Source of the DNA: Balaenoptera acutorostrata
Taxonomy: Eukaryota; Chordata; Mammalia; Artiodactyla; Balaenopteridae
Assembly (NCBI RefSeq): GCF_949987535.1
Contig: NC_080071.1
Span: 24,885,032-24,949,031, forward strand
Length of the DNA stretch: 64,000 nucleotides
Reading direction: 5' to 3'
The notes under the pieces are model-generated. The model did not search any database, was not told the origin of the DNA, and saw nothing but the letters and a program-made list of their open reading frames with translations. A program made the position numbers and the translations under genes. Positions 26,738 to 38,645 of the stretch are shown piece by piece (within the stretch, counting starts at the first letter, position 1; each line of letters opens with the position of its first letter).

Positions 26738-26832
26738 TCCTTATTGAGAATCTCAATTTAATCAATCAATGATTAGCTAGTATGGCTACTGTTCTCTACT
26801 GATAGGTCTATGTCATTTCCAAATTTCAGGCC

Positions 26833-27000
26833 TTTTTTTTCCAGCTTTATTGAGATATAATTGACATATAACATTGTGTAAGTTTAAGGCATACAACATG
26901 TAGATTTGATATACTTACATACTGCAAAATGATTACCACTATAGCATTAGCTAACATCATCACATCACATAGTTACCATTTCTTTTTTTCTGTTGAGAAT
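26833..27000 (-). mobile_element. L1 3' end fragment, antisense
   Basis: Starts with a T-run and 'CAGCTTTATTGAGATATAAT', then 'TTGACATATAACATTGTGTA', a common antisense 3' end of old L1 elements. It appears inserted into the neighbouring L1 5' sequence. Confidence 0.7.
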
Positions 27001-27004
27001 ATTT

Positions 27005-27380
27005 AAGATCTGCTTAGGTTTTACCTTCTGTGTGGGCCCTTTCAAGTCGCCTATGTGCGTGTGCACAGCCTCCAGGTTGGCCCGGAGTGTAAGAATATCT
27101 TGGAGCTTCTCTAGCCTCCACAGAGCATGTTTACAACCTCAACAGAACTAAACTGGGCTTACCTGGCAAACATAGACTAACTATGGTGAATCACTGGCCC
27201 TCCCCTTTTCACCTGCCTTTGTGAAAGCATGTCTACTAACAGTGCTGCTGGGGATGGGCACCACCCACCACTTCAAATTTAGCATACTGCAAAGAAGCTG
27301 CCAAACCTTCTTATACTAGCAGAGGTAGTTGGTGGGCGGGTGGGGGGATGGTGGTAGTATGTATGGATAGGAAAGTAGCC
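27005..27380 (-). mobile_element. Possible L1 5'UTR remnant, antisense
   Basis: A GC-richer piece ('CCAGGTTGGCCCGGAGTG', 'CTCCACAGAGCATGTTT') in the position and style of an old L1 5'UTR read backwards, continuing the ORF1 fragment to its left. It is weakly supported and could be unrelated unique DNA. Confidence 0.35.
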
Positions 27381-27384
27381 TCAG

Positions 27385-27985
27385 CCAGAATGCCATAGAT
27401 TCAAAATAATATTGCCCAAAATTCAGCACATTTTTAAGCATAAAATCTTCTCAAATTGTTTTATGGCAACTGTCAATTTTCTGTGTGCTAAAATAGTTGT
27501 TTTTATCTAGTTTTATAGTTATTTTGAAGAAAGAATTTAATAATCTCCTCACTTGGCCAGAGTCAAAACCATGTTCTATTTTAACCAAACTTAGGTAAAG
27601 TTATCCTTGTATGAAAAATGATACAGTTTCTAAACATTTCACAAGAATTTCTCTGATAATATTTTATCTCCTTTTAAAAATCTGATTTTCTATCTAGTTG
27701 CCTGGATTTTTAGTACAATATATTGTTTTATGTATATTATTTAAAGGCTGAGAAAATGTTTGCGAAAGTCTGAGCTGTTTATATAATATCCAATATTTCA
27801 ATCAGTTTGTTTTAAAAATCAGTCTATTCAACTAGTTGATCTAATAATTTTCTTTGGGTGGTTTCCTTCAGTGAGGACAAAATCAGTAATATACAATAGA
27901 TACTGCTTACATGGACCCCAACATGACTTCTTTTTAACAAATGCAAATAATCATTGGAATGCTGTTCTTGGTTAAGTCTATTTTT
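27385..27985. other. Non-genic, nothing recognised
   Basis: AT-rich, no gene or classifiable repeat. Confidence 0.5.
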
Positions 27986-27989
27986 AATT

Positions 27990-28330
27990 GTTGTTACTTA
28001 TCCATGTAATATAAACGTTTATGTTATCATGTCATTTGCTTTTCCCTTACAACTTGGTTTTCAATGGCTGCATAGTATTCCATTTTATGAATTTACTATA
28101 TTCTGATAAACCAATTCTCTACAGATATATGCTTAGGTTATTTACAATATTTTGATACTGAAAATAATAAAATGATGAAAATTATGTACACTCTTTTTTG
28201 TGTGTATTTCAATCATTTTAGGATAACTTCCAGGAAATACATTAATGGGTAAAAGTTATGCACATTTTTAGGCTTTTGATACATATTGCCAAATCGCCTC
28301 CCAAACAGGATATATCAACTTTTGTCCTAA
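27990..28330 (-). mobile_element. Ancient L1 3'UTR remnant, antisense
   Basis: Phrases 'GGCTGCATAGTATTCCATTT', then 'TACATTAATGGGTAAAAGT' and 'TGCCAAATCGCCTCCCAAA' occur in the order of old antisense L1 3'UTRs. Confidence 0.6.
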
Positions 28331-30735
28331 AATCAATAGACAAAGAGAGCCCATTTTCCTAGACTATCATTTATGCTGGGTGTTACATGGGAATTTTTTA
28401 TTGAATTTTCACATCTTCATAGCTGGCATTGCTATAAAATAACAATAATGTTAAAAGATTCTCAATAATGCCTCTTAAGAAATGCATAAATACACAAAGA
28501 GAGAACATATAAAAGCCCTGGGCATCTGCATACCATAGTACATAAGATATTAAGTACTTAACCGTTTGTCCATCTATAAAATATGTTGTACCAGGATTAA
28601 ACTGTATCCCAAAAGAGACATTAACTTGTATTATACTGAAGTATTTATTATTGCAGCATATGTAACAGATAATATTTGTTTACATTTTTAATTACTTACA
28701 TTTTCAGCCAAGAAAATCTCTGAGGAGAATGCTTCATTTACGAGAGTGTCCTGGCAAAAGACAACATAATGTAATCACATATTACCAACAATTCCATGAC
28801 AATGATGCAGTGGTTTTAAAATGACTTCCAAATAAAAGCTTAATTATAGCAAGCTATAAAAAAAAATTAAACAGAAGATACAATAATGGCACTAAAATTA
28901 AATTAAGGGAAAAATCACACAGTACATAGAGATGTGAATAGAAATGAAGATACTGAAACTAAATATCTGGCGTATTGTCCATTATGTTCTGGATTCCCAT
29001 TGTTGAAGTCTAATTGCTCGTTGCTCAGAACTCACAATGCTAGATACAAATAAGCCATAGGGCTACACTCAATCAGAATTGATGCAATGTATTGAATAAA
29101 TAAGGTACATTTTATTAAAAGTCATTTCTATTTTTTCTATTCTAGTAAGGTTGGTTGGGGGGCAAGTGGAGCTGGGGGAGCAGGATGACATGAATGAGAA
29201 TGGCAGGAACCACATGATCTTATCCATTTGTTATTAAACATGCATAACAGTCAGTAAATGGGCTGAAAATATCTAAAGCACAACCTTTCTTATTGGTTTG
29301 GGAACATATTTTCAATTGAATATTTTAATAAATCTGTATCTGGCGCCTAATAGTCCTAAAATTTTAAATAAAGTGAGATAGCCATGGTGAAAACTTCAAC
29401 TCATAAAAATTTGGTGAAATACAATCAGAAATATATATTAGATAGAAACCAGAAGGTTGTATCTTTACATTAGTGGCTAAAGCTGTTATTCTAATATGCC
29501 AGAGATATTTTTGCTTTATGCGTTGTGGAAATCTAGTATAATTTATTTCTTCACAAAGCTGTTCACAATGTGAAAGAAGACAAGTCTTGTTATTCACACT
29601 GGTTCAACCACCCGGTGATACATGATATGAGCTGATCTGGCTGCTCTCTATTTATGAGCTTACTCTCTATATGGCATAATCCTTCCAAGTGGAGTCACTA
29701 AAGATGTTCATTTTTAAAACATCTCTAAGAAGGTAAAAGGAGGTTTGGGTCAGTATGAGGGAAACTACAGAAGAGGAAATTGTGCTGTGGTACAAGAGGA
29801 TTCAAGAAAGGGTTATGGATCTGGCTGGATGCATTTAGAGGACGTAACTAAAATGCAAACACCAAAAGGAGAGTCAAAATTATACCTTAGCTGCAATTGG
29901 ATTTGTTATTTCATCTCAAAATGCTCATTATATATATTTCATACCCACTTTTCCTCAACTGGCTGATGACAAAGGGTCAACACAATTATCTGAATAAAAT
30001 GAAAGGTAACGAAGTGCAAATGACTTCCTTGAGATCTATTATCTTAGTGAAATCAGAACTAGAATATATGTTGCATTTTATTTTAGTATCCAGTGCCATA
30101 GGTTTGTGTTTCCTAGATTTCCTAGGGCCTTTGAGGAGCCACTTGTAACTCCAGAGTTGGCATAAAGATGATTTTAGCCTAAAGACATTTGAGATTTAAT
30201 AGATGCAGGAAGAAGCCTTCTCAGAGCCTCCCTTATCTGACTAGAAGCAGAAACTTCTGAAAAATTAGGACTGCTGTGAATCCCCTCTTTGAGGTTGCTT
30301 CTACTTTTAGGAGAGAGACTAAGAGTAAACCTATCGTAAATCCCTTTACTGGGGGAGTTTTATGGCTGGGCAGACCCTACATACCTGTATAGACAAACAT
30401 TATCACAAACTTTCTTATCTCCTGTTTGTTCTCCTAAGAAAAAAAACATTGATCTGTTCTAAAGAAACGTATTAGTTCTTCCCATTGGAGTCTTTTCTAT
30501 CTCTCTCTTTCCTCTACTAAGCTAGGTATATTAGTCCCAAATTCTAACCACCTTTTTAAGGTACTCATCACGGACCACTCCATTTATGCATGCATAAATA
30601 ATGTTGCATGCATAAATAAATCTTTTCTCCTGTTAACCTGTCTTTTGTCAGTTTAATTTCCCATGCCCAGTGACTGAACACAAGAGTGTAGAGGAAAGAT
30701 TTTCTGCCTTTACAGGCAGTTATTAAAATATAGTT
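28331..30735. other. Non-genic, nothing recognised
   Basis: No gene or repeat that I can name. The overlapping frames at 29745-30148 have no recognisable domain. Confidence 0.5.
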
Positions 30736-30845
30736 GCCTGGGACCCAACATAGGCTTATTGAATCAGAATCTCCAAGGAAGGGTTCTGAAAATAAGCATT
30801 TTAAACAAAGATGCATGTTATTTTTGTCAAGAAGTTTGGGCAACT
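30736..30845 (+). mobile_element. MER5-like hAT-Charlie fragment
   Basis: 'CTTATTGAATCAGAATCTCC', then 'AATAAGCATTTTAAACAA' and 'AAGTTTGGGCAACTT' follow the MER5 plus-strand order. Both ends are worn. Confidence 0.55.
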
Positions 30846-31094
30846 TTGTATTGTGAGCCTACTGCCATGAAGATCAATGGTTTGACCCTTAAAGGAAGCA
30901 ATCTGAGAATCAAAATATATAACTTCCAGTTTGAGACAGGAACCCCTTTCCCAAGGTACAGCCTTACTAATAAGACCCTCATCTTTAACTCAGTCTACAA
31001 GTCAAATTTTATAAATTTTCCCTGTCCTAACTTAACCAGCCCTACCTATCCAAACAAATATAATAAGAAAACAACATTAAATTTTTCCCACTTT

Positions 31095-31350
31095 ATCAGA
31101 AAGAACAACAACAATACTATTATCATTTACTAAGTACATACTATATGTAAGTTAGCATTCTAATTATTAAACTCATTTAATAATTTAACAACCCTATAAG
31201 GTAGGTACAGTTATGAACCCCATAAGGAAACTGAGGTAGAAGTAGGTTAAATAACTTTCCCAAGATCATACTACTAATAAATGTCCAAAGCACAACTTTG
31301 AACCAAAAGAGAATGATGCCAGAGCCATGCTTCTGCTTAAACTTACAATC
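31095..31350 (-). mobile_element. MIR SINE, antisense
   Basis: A typical reverse-oriented MIR: 'TTACTAAGTACATACTATAT', 'AACCCTATAAGGTAGGTACA', 'GGAAACTGAGGTAGAAGTAG' and 'CTTTCCCAAGATCATAC'. The tRNA-like head is degraded at the right. Confidence 0.85.
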
Positions 31351-32075
31351 TTCTATGCACCCAAATAGCCTACATTTTGTGGAGAGAGAAAGAAAAAAAA
31401 AGAACAATGCCTTTTAATTTCTCATAATATGGAGCTTAAATGTGCAAAGAAACATTTCTCAGCAGAGAAAACCAAAAAATGTTTGATAAAATATTAAAAA
31501 CGAAAAAGGATGTCTAAGATAGTGGGAAAATGAGAGATTTCCTAAGAGGCAAGGAACAATTAGAAGCCAGTTCTATGGTAGTAAGGAAGCCCTGAAGCCT
31601 TTGCTTTGGAGGGTATTTGCTGACCTTCCTGGCCAAAGATGCCATCTGAGAAAGCTGGACCGAAGTTAGGTAGAGGTCAGATACTATCCTCAAAAAGCTA
31701 GACTGCCCAAAAGTATAAAGCTTCTTATAAGTGACCTAAGAAACAACCTATCACTTTAAAGAACACTTACAACTGTTTTGGCTTTGCTTCTGAGTGAACT
31801 TAGAGAAACTGGGGAAGAAAGTTTCCCCTGGAAATTTCTAGTCATCACTCTATACTCATACGGTTTGGGAACTGGAATTCAAATTCCAATTTGGATTCCC
31901 AAAACCCCAAGCCAAATGTTTAGTTTAAAATGTTACTCAGTTAATTATCCTCCCAGGCTCCTAGTAGAAGCATACAAATCTGCTATGGAAGGTCCATCTT
32001 TAACCCAGTCCTGAAAAAATTCCCACGGATAACATTTATAGACACATAGTCTCATAAATTAAAAAGTCACTAAAA
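31351..32075. other. Non-genic; contains an imperfect hairpin
   Basis: No gene seen. At 31862-31905 an imperfect palindrome is present: GGTTTGGGAA and GGAATT pair with AATTCC and the TTCCCAAAACC end with one bulge. Its origin is unclear. Confidence 0.5.
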
Positions 32076-32079
32076 CAAA

Positions 32080-33166
32080 CAGAAAAAACACATTATAAGT
32101 AGAAACAAAAAACTTCAAAATTAAACTTACATGGGTCTCCCCTGGTGGTGCAGTGGTTAAGAATCCACCTGCCAATGCAGGGGACACGGGTTTGAGTCCT
32201 GGTCTGGGAAGATCCCATGTGCTGCGGAGCAACTATGCCTGTGCACCACAACTACTGAGCCTGCGCTCTAGAGTCCATGACCCATAACTACTGAGCCCAT
32301 GTGCCACAACTACTGAAGCCTGCGCACCTAGAGCCTGTGCTTCACAACAAGAGAAGCCACCTCAATGAGAAGCCCGCATACTGCAACGAAGAGTAGCCCC
32401 CACTCGCCACAACTAGAGAAAGCCCGCGTGCAGTAACGAAGACCCAATGCAGCCAAAAATAAATAAGCTACAACATTAAAGAAATAAAAAATGTTTAAAA
32501 TAATCAAACTCACAAAGATATCTGAGTGAACAATACAGAATACAAAATAAGAATATTTAGCATATTTTTTTAAAAACACAGAATTATTCATGTGATGAGG
32601 AATTAGAGACTGAAGATTTGCAGAAGTGTGCAACAGAATTTCTAGAAAAGATAAAACATAGTAAATGTAATTAGAAGTCATGAAATAACTAAAAAAAAAA
32701 AAAATTTAGACAAGGCTCAAAGGGAAATCATGAAATTGGAAGATTTTTAAAGCAGCCAGAGATAACACAGACTACCAGAAAATAATAATTGCACAGATAA
32801 CTGGCTTCTCAAGAAGAACATGAGAAGAAAAGAAGGAGGTCAAATGATTTCTTCAAACAGCAAAATAACTGTACATAATGAATTACATGTCCAGCAAAAA
32901 ATTCAAAGAAGAAAAAGTAAAGATTTTTTTTTATAGTAAGAAGACTAAAAGAATTAATCCTAAGAGTTCTTATCACAGGGAAAGAATATTTTTTCCTTTT
33001 CTTTTATTTTGTATCTATATGAGATGATGGATGTTCACTAAATTTATTGTGGTCATCATTTCATGATGTACATAAGTCAAATCATTAGGCTGTGAACCTT
33101 AAACTTCTACAATGCTGTATGTCAATTATATATGAATAAAACTGGAAGGAATAAAAAGAAAAACAC
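32080..33166 (+). mobile_element. Ancient L1 ORF1 remnant joined to an L1 3' end
   Basis: From about 32480 to 32960 the text follows an old L1 ORF1 in sense orientation ('GAAATCATGAAATTGGAAGA', 'AAAGCAGCCAGAGATAACA', 'ACATGTCCAGCAAAAAATTC'). It then passes directly into an L1 3'UTR (about 32965-33166, 'GATGGATGTTCACTAAATTT', ending in 'TATGAATAAAACTGG'). ORF2 is absent between them. That fits either an internally deleted L1 or a half-LINE (HAL1-like). CHR SINE copy 2 sits at its left. No open frame survives. Confidence 0.6.
32133..32468 (+). mobile_element. CHR-type tRNA-derived SINE, copy 2 (older form)
   Basis: It begins GGGTCTCCCCTGGTGGTGCA and has a decayed B box (GGTTTGAGTCC). The body is longer than copies 1 and 4 because the 'CACAACTACTGAGCC'-like unit is repeated about three times. 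It ends in AAAAATAAATAA. Target duplications are not clear. This long form is shared with copy 5 at 63.3 kb. Confidence 0.93.
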
Positions 33167-33289
33167 ATTCTGGTGTCAAATGAGAAAGAAGGGTGTTAGT
33201 AACACATCTCTCCTATAGATCCAGTTGCTAGAAAAGCTTTCCTTTTTCCTTCTTTTCCCACTTAGGTGTTATCATATAGTTTCCCATTG

Positions 33290-33410
33290 TTTTTCAAGAA
33301 GTTCCCATTTGAGGACCTTTGAACTGCTATTCTCATTTTCCTAGAATATTCTTCCACCAGATAATTGCTTGACTTGGTCCCTCACTTGGTCCCTCACTTC
33401 AGGTTTCTAG
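33290..33410 (-). mobile_element. L2 LINE fragment, antisense
   Basis: 'TTCCTAGAATATTCTTCCAC', 'CCCTCACTTCAGGTTTCT' resembles the antisense 3' part of L2. A 12-bp direct repeat, ACTTGGTCCCTC, occurs twice in tandem at 33372-33395. Confidence 0.5.
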
Positions 33411-33789
33411 GGGAAAAAAGGAGGAGGGAGAGGGGGAGAAGAAGAAAACTGAGAGTTAAAAGCTAAGGAAATCCTGAAGTATGTACTTCTTTCAAGAAGA
33501 AGGGCGATCTAAGATGAAAAAAGGAATTGCATGAGGGAAAATGTCAAACCAGACATATTTTCTCTATAAAACTATAATAATAACTACTTTGTGGGGTTGG
33601 TATAAAATCAGGACAGAATAAAAATCTTGTACAACAATAGCATATTAGGAAGTGGATGACCAGAGTTTGAACATTCTAAATGCTAGCATTATTTGAGAGA
33701 AGGGTAAAGATTTTTAATAAATGTAGATTTTGTTAAATTTATATACATGTTAAAATATCTAAATTAATAAAATTATAACATATAACTCC

Positions 33790-33920
33790 CCAATTAGTAA
33801 AGAAAATATTAAAGTTATTATTTGCAAATGATATGATTTCTCTCAAAGAAAAGCTGTAACATATTATTGGCCAATTGTTGGAATTTAAGAAAGAATTTTC
33901 TTAGGTTAAAAAATATTCAA
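33790..33920 (+). mobile_element. Ancient L1 ORF2 fragment, piece 1 of 3
   Basis: 'ATTTGCAAATGATATGATTT' at about 33819 corresponds to the RT F-A-N/D-D region of an old sense L1. The same element continues after CHR SINE copy 3 at about 34290. Confidence 0.6.
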
Positions 33921-34282
33921 GGGACTTCCTTGGTGGTCCAGTGGTGAAGAGTCTGCCTTCCAGTGCAAGGGACACAGGTTCGATTCCTGGACGGGAAACT
34001 AGGATCCCACATGCTGAGGGGCAACTGTGCCCGCATGCCACAATTACTGAGCCTGGGTGCCTCAACTAGAGAGCCTGTGTGCCTCAAACTACAGAGCCCA
34101 CGCACTCTGGAGCCCACTCTCCACACCTAGAGAGAGAAAACCTGCAGGCCATAACTAGAGAGAAGCCCCCACGCCGTAACAAAGAGACCATCTGCCACCA
34201 CAAAAGATCCCACATGCACCAACGAAGATCCTGCATGCCACAACTAAGATCTGGCAGCCAAAAATAAATAAATTAATTAATA
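33921..34282 (+). mobile_element. CHR-type tRNA-derived SINE, copy 3 (diverged)
   Basis: It begins GGGACTTCCTTGGTGGTCCA and has a B box GGTTCGATTCC. The body is longer and more diverged than the others, with an AAAAATAAATAAATT tail. AAAAAATATT before it (from 33908) recurs after the tail at about 34283-34292 as the target duplication. It interrupts an old L1. Confidence 0.92.
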
Positions 34283-34289
34283 AAAAATA

Positions 34290-35470
34290 TTTTAAAATTC
34301 AATATATGAAGGCATACAAGTACAAATCTATATAACAAAATGACATAAAAATGTCATTAATATAAAGATAAATTTACAAAAACATTAAAAAATAAGGTAC
34401 CATAAATAAATCTAAAAATGATGTGTAAGAACTTTATGTAGAAAACTATAAAATATTATTGAAAGACATTTAAGAACCTAACTAAATGAAGAAGCATGGC
34501 ATGTGTATGGGTAGAAATAATCAATTCTGTAAAAATATGAATTCTAGCCAAACTGATCTATATAGATTCAATGCAATTTCAGCCAAAATCACAACAGGTT
34601 TTTTTTTTTTTAATTAAGGTTGATGATCTAATTCTATGATACATATGGAAGATTAAAGATAAAAAATATCCAATATTCTCCTAAAAGAACAAGTTAGAGA
34701 GCTTTCCTATTAGATACCAACATTAACTACAAAGCTAACATTTAAAGCAGTGTCATATTGGTGGAGGAATAGATAAATAGACCAATGCAATAGTTTGAGA
34801 GTGCTCAAAGAGCCTGCTGAATACATGTAGATTTAAAGAATGAAAAAGCTAGATATTCAGATCAGTAGGGAAAGAAAGGACTCTTTAATAAATGGTATAG
34901 TTATAATTAGTTATCCCTTCAGAAATAAATAAAAACAAAAAATAAAGGCTACTTTAAACCACATACAAAATCAATTACAGGAAGATTAGAAACATATATT
35001 GCCAAAGCAAATTTTTTACATTTTTAGAGGAAACTACCATCTGGTTAGGCAGCACAAAACATAAAGGAAAAATAAATTTGACCTTATTAAAATGGGAACT
35101 TTATAATCCTTAAATGACAATGTAAGATAGAGAAAAATACAAACTATAACTAGGACTGAAAGAAGATAATTACAAAACACATACAAGACAAAAAATTAGC
35201 ATTTATAATATATAAAGAATTCCCACAAATCAATAAAAAACGTCAACAGCTCAATAAAATAAAGGACAAATGACATAACAAGCATTTCAAAGAAAATAAA
35301 AAACAAATGGCACACTAACAAATTAAAAGTTATTAAATCTCCCTAATAATCAGAGAAAATTAAACCCATAATGATGTATCTCACCCATCACATTGATAAT
35401 AATTAAAGTATTAGTAAATTCTAAATCTTGACAATGATTTAGAGTATGAAACTCTCATATACGAATGAAA
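34290..35470 (+). mobile_element. Ancient L1 ORF2 C-terminal region, piece 2 of 3
   Basis: Sense L1 text: 'TAGATTCAATGCAATTTCAG', 'CTAATTCTATGATACATATG', 'ATTAGATACCAACATTAACT', 'AATAAATTTGACCTTATTAA'. It is interrupted at 35470 by a younger antisense L1 and resumes at 38899. Coding is destroyed by many stops and indels. Confidence 0.75.
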
Positions 35471-35700
35471 AAAATTTTTTAACGTTTTTAGTGGCATATA
35501 ATCGCTTTAAAATGGTGTGTTAGTTTCTGCTTTATAATGAAGTGAATCAGTTATACATATACATATATCCCCATATATCTTCCCTCTTGCATCTCCCTCC
35601 CTCCCACCCTCCCTATCCCACCCTTCTAGCTGGTCACAAAGCACCAAGCTGATCTCCCTGTGCTATGCAACTGCTTCCCATTAGCTATCTATTTTACATT

Positions 35701-35734
35701 TGGTAGTGTATATATGCCCCTATATACACTACCA
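35701..35734. repeat. 14-bp-arm perfect hairpin in L1 3'UTR
   Basis: TGGTAGTGTATATA (35701-35714) and TATATACACTACCA (35721-35734) are exact reverse complements around the spacer TGCCCC. The L1 at 54.9-60.8 kb has the left arm's counterpart but a different, non-palindromic sequence where the right arm sits (compare 60501-60530, reverse strand). Confidence 0.95.
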
Positions 35735-35905
35735 CGTCTCACTTTGTTCCAGCTTACCCTTCCCCCCACCGTGTCCCCAAGTCCATTTTCTAGTAGGTCT
35801 GCATCTTTATTCCCGTCTTGCCCCTAGGTTCTTCATAACCGTTTTTTTTTTTTTTAATTCCATATATATGTGTTAGCATACAGTATTTGTTTTTCTCTTT
35901 CTGAC

Positions 35906-38645
35906 TTACTTCACTCGTATGACAGACTCTAGGTCCATCCCCCTTACCACAAATAACTCAATTTTGTTTCTTTTTATGGCTGAGTAATATTCCATTGTAT
36001 ATATGGGCCACATCTTCTTTATCCATTCATCTGTCGATGGACACTTAGGTTGCTTCCATGTCCTGGCTATTGTAAATAGAGCTGCAATGAATATTGTGGT
36101 ACATGACTCTTTTTGAATTATGGTTTTCTCAGGGTATATGCCCAATAGTGGGATTTCTGGGTCGTATGGTAGTACTATTTTTAGTTTTTTAAGGAACCTC
36201 CATACTGCTCTCCATAGTGGCTGTATCAATTTACATTCCCACCAACAGTGCAAGAGGGTTCCCTTTTCTCCAGACCCTCTCCAGCATTTATTGTTTGTAG
36301 ATTTTTTGATAATGGTCATTCAAACCGGTGTGAGATGATATCTCATTGTAGTTCTGATTTGCATTTCTCTAATGATTAACGATGCTGAGCATTCTTTCAT
36401 GTGTTTGTTGGCAATCTGTATATCTTCTTTGAAGAAATGTCTATTTAGGTCTTCTGCCCATTTTTGGATTCGGTTGTCTGTTTTTTTGATATTGAGCTGC
36501 ATGAGCTGCTTGTATGTTTTGGAGATTAATCTTTTGTCAGTTGCTTCATTTGCAAATACTTTCTCCCATGCTGAGGGCTGTCTTTTTGTCTTGTTTATGG
36601 TTTCCTTTGCTGTGCAAATGCTTTTAAGTTTCATTAGGTCCCATTTGTTTATTTGTGTTTTTATTTCCATTTCTCTAGAAGGTGGGACAAAAAGGATCTT
36701 GCTGTGATTTATGTCATAGAGTGTTCTGCCTATGTTTTCCTCTAAGAGTTTGATAGTGTCTGGGCTTACATTTAGGTCTTTAATCCATTTTGAGTTTATT
36801 TTTGTGTATGGTGTTAGGAGTGTTCTAATTTCATTCTTTTACATGTAGCTGTCCAGATTTCCCAGCACCACTTATTGAAGAGGCTGTCTTTTCTCCATTG
36901 TATATTCTTGCCTCCTTTATCAAAGATAAGGTGACCATAGGTGCGTGGGTTTATCTCTGGGCTTTCTATCCTGTTCCATTGATCTATATTTCTGTTTTTG
37001 TGCCAGTACCAAACTGTCTTGATTACTGTAGCTTTTTTTTTTTTTTTCTTTCTGTAGCTTTGTAGTATAGTCTGAAGTCCGGGAGACTGATTCCTGCAGT
37101 TCCGTTTTTCTTTCTCAAGATTGCTTTGGCTATTCGGGGTCTTTTGTGTTTCCATACAAATTGTGAATTTTTTTGTTCTAGTTCTGTGAAAAAATGCCAG
37201 TGGTAGTTTGATAGGGATTGCATTGAATCTGTAGATTGCTTTGGGTAGTATAGTCATTTTCACAATGTTGATTCTTCCAATCCAAGAACATGGTATATCT
37301 CTCCACCTATTTGTATCATCTTTAATTTCTTTCATCATTGTCTTATAATTTTCTGCTTACAGGTCTTTTGTCTCCTTAGGTAGGTTTATTACTAGGTATT
37401 TTATTCTTTTTGTTGCAATGGTAAATGGGGGTGTTTTCTCAATTTCACTTTCAGATTTTTCATCATTAGTGTATAAGAATGCAAGAGATTTCTGTGCATT
37501 AATTTTGTATCCTGCTACTTTACCATATTCATTGATTAGCTCTAGTAGTTTTCTGGTAGCATCTTTAGGATTCTCTATGTATAGTATCATGTCATCTGCA
37601 AACAGTGACAGCTTTACTTCTTCTTTTCTGATTTAGATTCCTTTTATTTCTTTTTCTTCTCTGATTGCTGTGGCTGAAACTTCCAAAACTATGTAGAATA
37701 ATAGTGGTGAGAGTGGGCAACCTTGTCTTGTTCCTGATCTTAGTGGGAATGGTTTCACTTTTTCACCATTGAGGACGATGTTGGCTGTGGGTTTGTCATA
37801 TATGGCCTTTATTATGTTTAGGTAAGTTCCCTCTATGCCTACTTTCTGGAGGGTTTTTATCATAAATGGGTGTTGAATTTTGTTGAAAGCTTTCTCTTCA
37901 TCTATTGAGATGATCATATGTTTTTCTCCTTCAATTTGTTAATATGGTGTATCACATTGATTGATTTGCATATGCTGAAGAATCCTTGAATTCTTGGGAT
38001 AAACCCCACTTGATCATAGTGTATGACCCTTTTAATGTGCTGTTGGATTCTGTTTGCTACTATTTTGTTGAGGATTTTTGCATCTATGTTTATCAGTGAT
38101 AGTGGTCTGTATTTTTCTTTTTTTGTGACATCTTTGTCTGGTTTTGGTATCAGGGTGATGGTGGCCTCATAGAATGAGTTTGGGAGTGTTCCTCCCTCTG
38201 CTATATTTTGGAAGACTTTGAGAAGGATAGGTGTTAGCTCTTCTCTAAATGTTTGATAGAATTCGCCTGTGAAGGCATCTGGTCCTGTGCTTTTGTTTGT
38301 TGGAAGATTTTTAATCACAGTTTCAATTTCATTACTTGTGATTGGTCTGTTCATATTTTCTATTTCTTCCTGGTTCAGTCTTGGAAGGTTGTACATTTCT
38401 AAGAATTTGTCCGTTTCTTCCAGGTTGTCCATTTTATTGGCATAGAGTTGCTTGTAGTAATCTCTCATGATACTTTGTATTTCTGCAGTGTCAGTTGTTA
38501 CTTCCCCTTTTTCATTTCTAATTCTATTGATGTGAGTCTTCTCCCTTTTTTTCTTGATGAGTCTGGCTAATGGTTTTTCAATTTTGTTTATCTTCTCAAA
38601 GAACCAGCTTTTAGTTTTATTGATTTTTGCTATCATTTCCTTCAT
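35906..38645 (-). pseudogene. Broken L1 ORF2 (RT and C-terminal domains)
   Basis: L1 ORF2 encodes an endonuclease and reverse transcriptase that copies L1 RNA into the genome. Here only the RT and downstream parts remain. The frame survives as pieces: 37914-38645 (243 codons, RT N-terminal part with the 'LIPKPDKD' motif), 37633-37917 (RT palm, '[13 protein letters not shown]'), 37357-37590 preceded by the intact F-A-D-D catalytic box at 37591-37602, then 36814-37338, 36320-36670 and 35906-36319 (cysteine-containing C-terminal region, '[10 protein letters not shown]'). A TAA replaces a glutamine codon just before the F-A-D-D stretch, and frameshifts separate the other blocks. It cannot make a full protein. 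Confidence 0.9.

Larger units (their letters stand above)
25965..26830 (-). mobile_element. Further ancient L1 ORF1-region fragment, antisense
   Basis: A second, different copy of the L1M ORF1-region text seen at 24.2-25.0 kb, for example a 'GCTGGATATTGAATTTTTGG' phrase and 'TTCATCAAATTTAGGGAGTT'. It may be the displaced 5' part of the L1 broken at 19892, with the 6-kb L1 inserted between them, but the intervening RT and endonuclease part would then be missing. It contains a 58-bp tandem duplication and a TA/CA tract. Confidence 0.55.
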
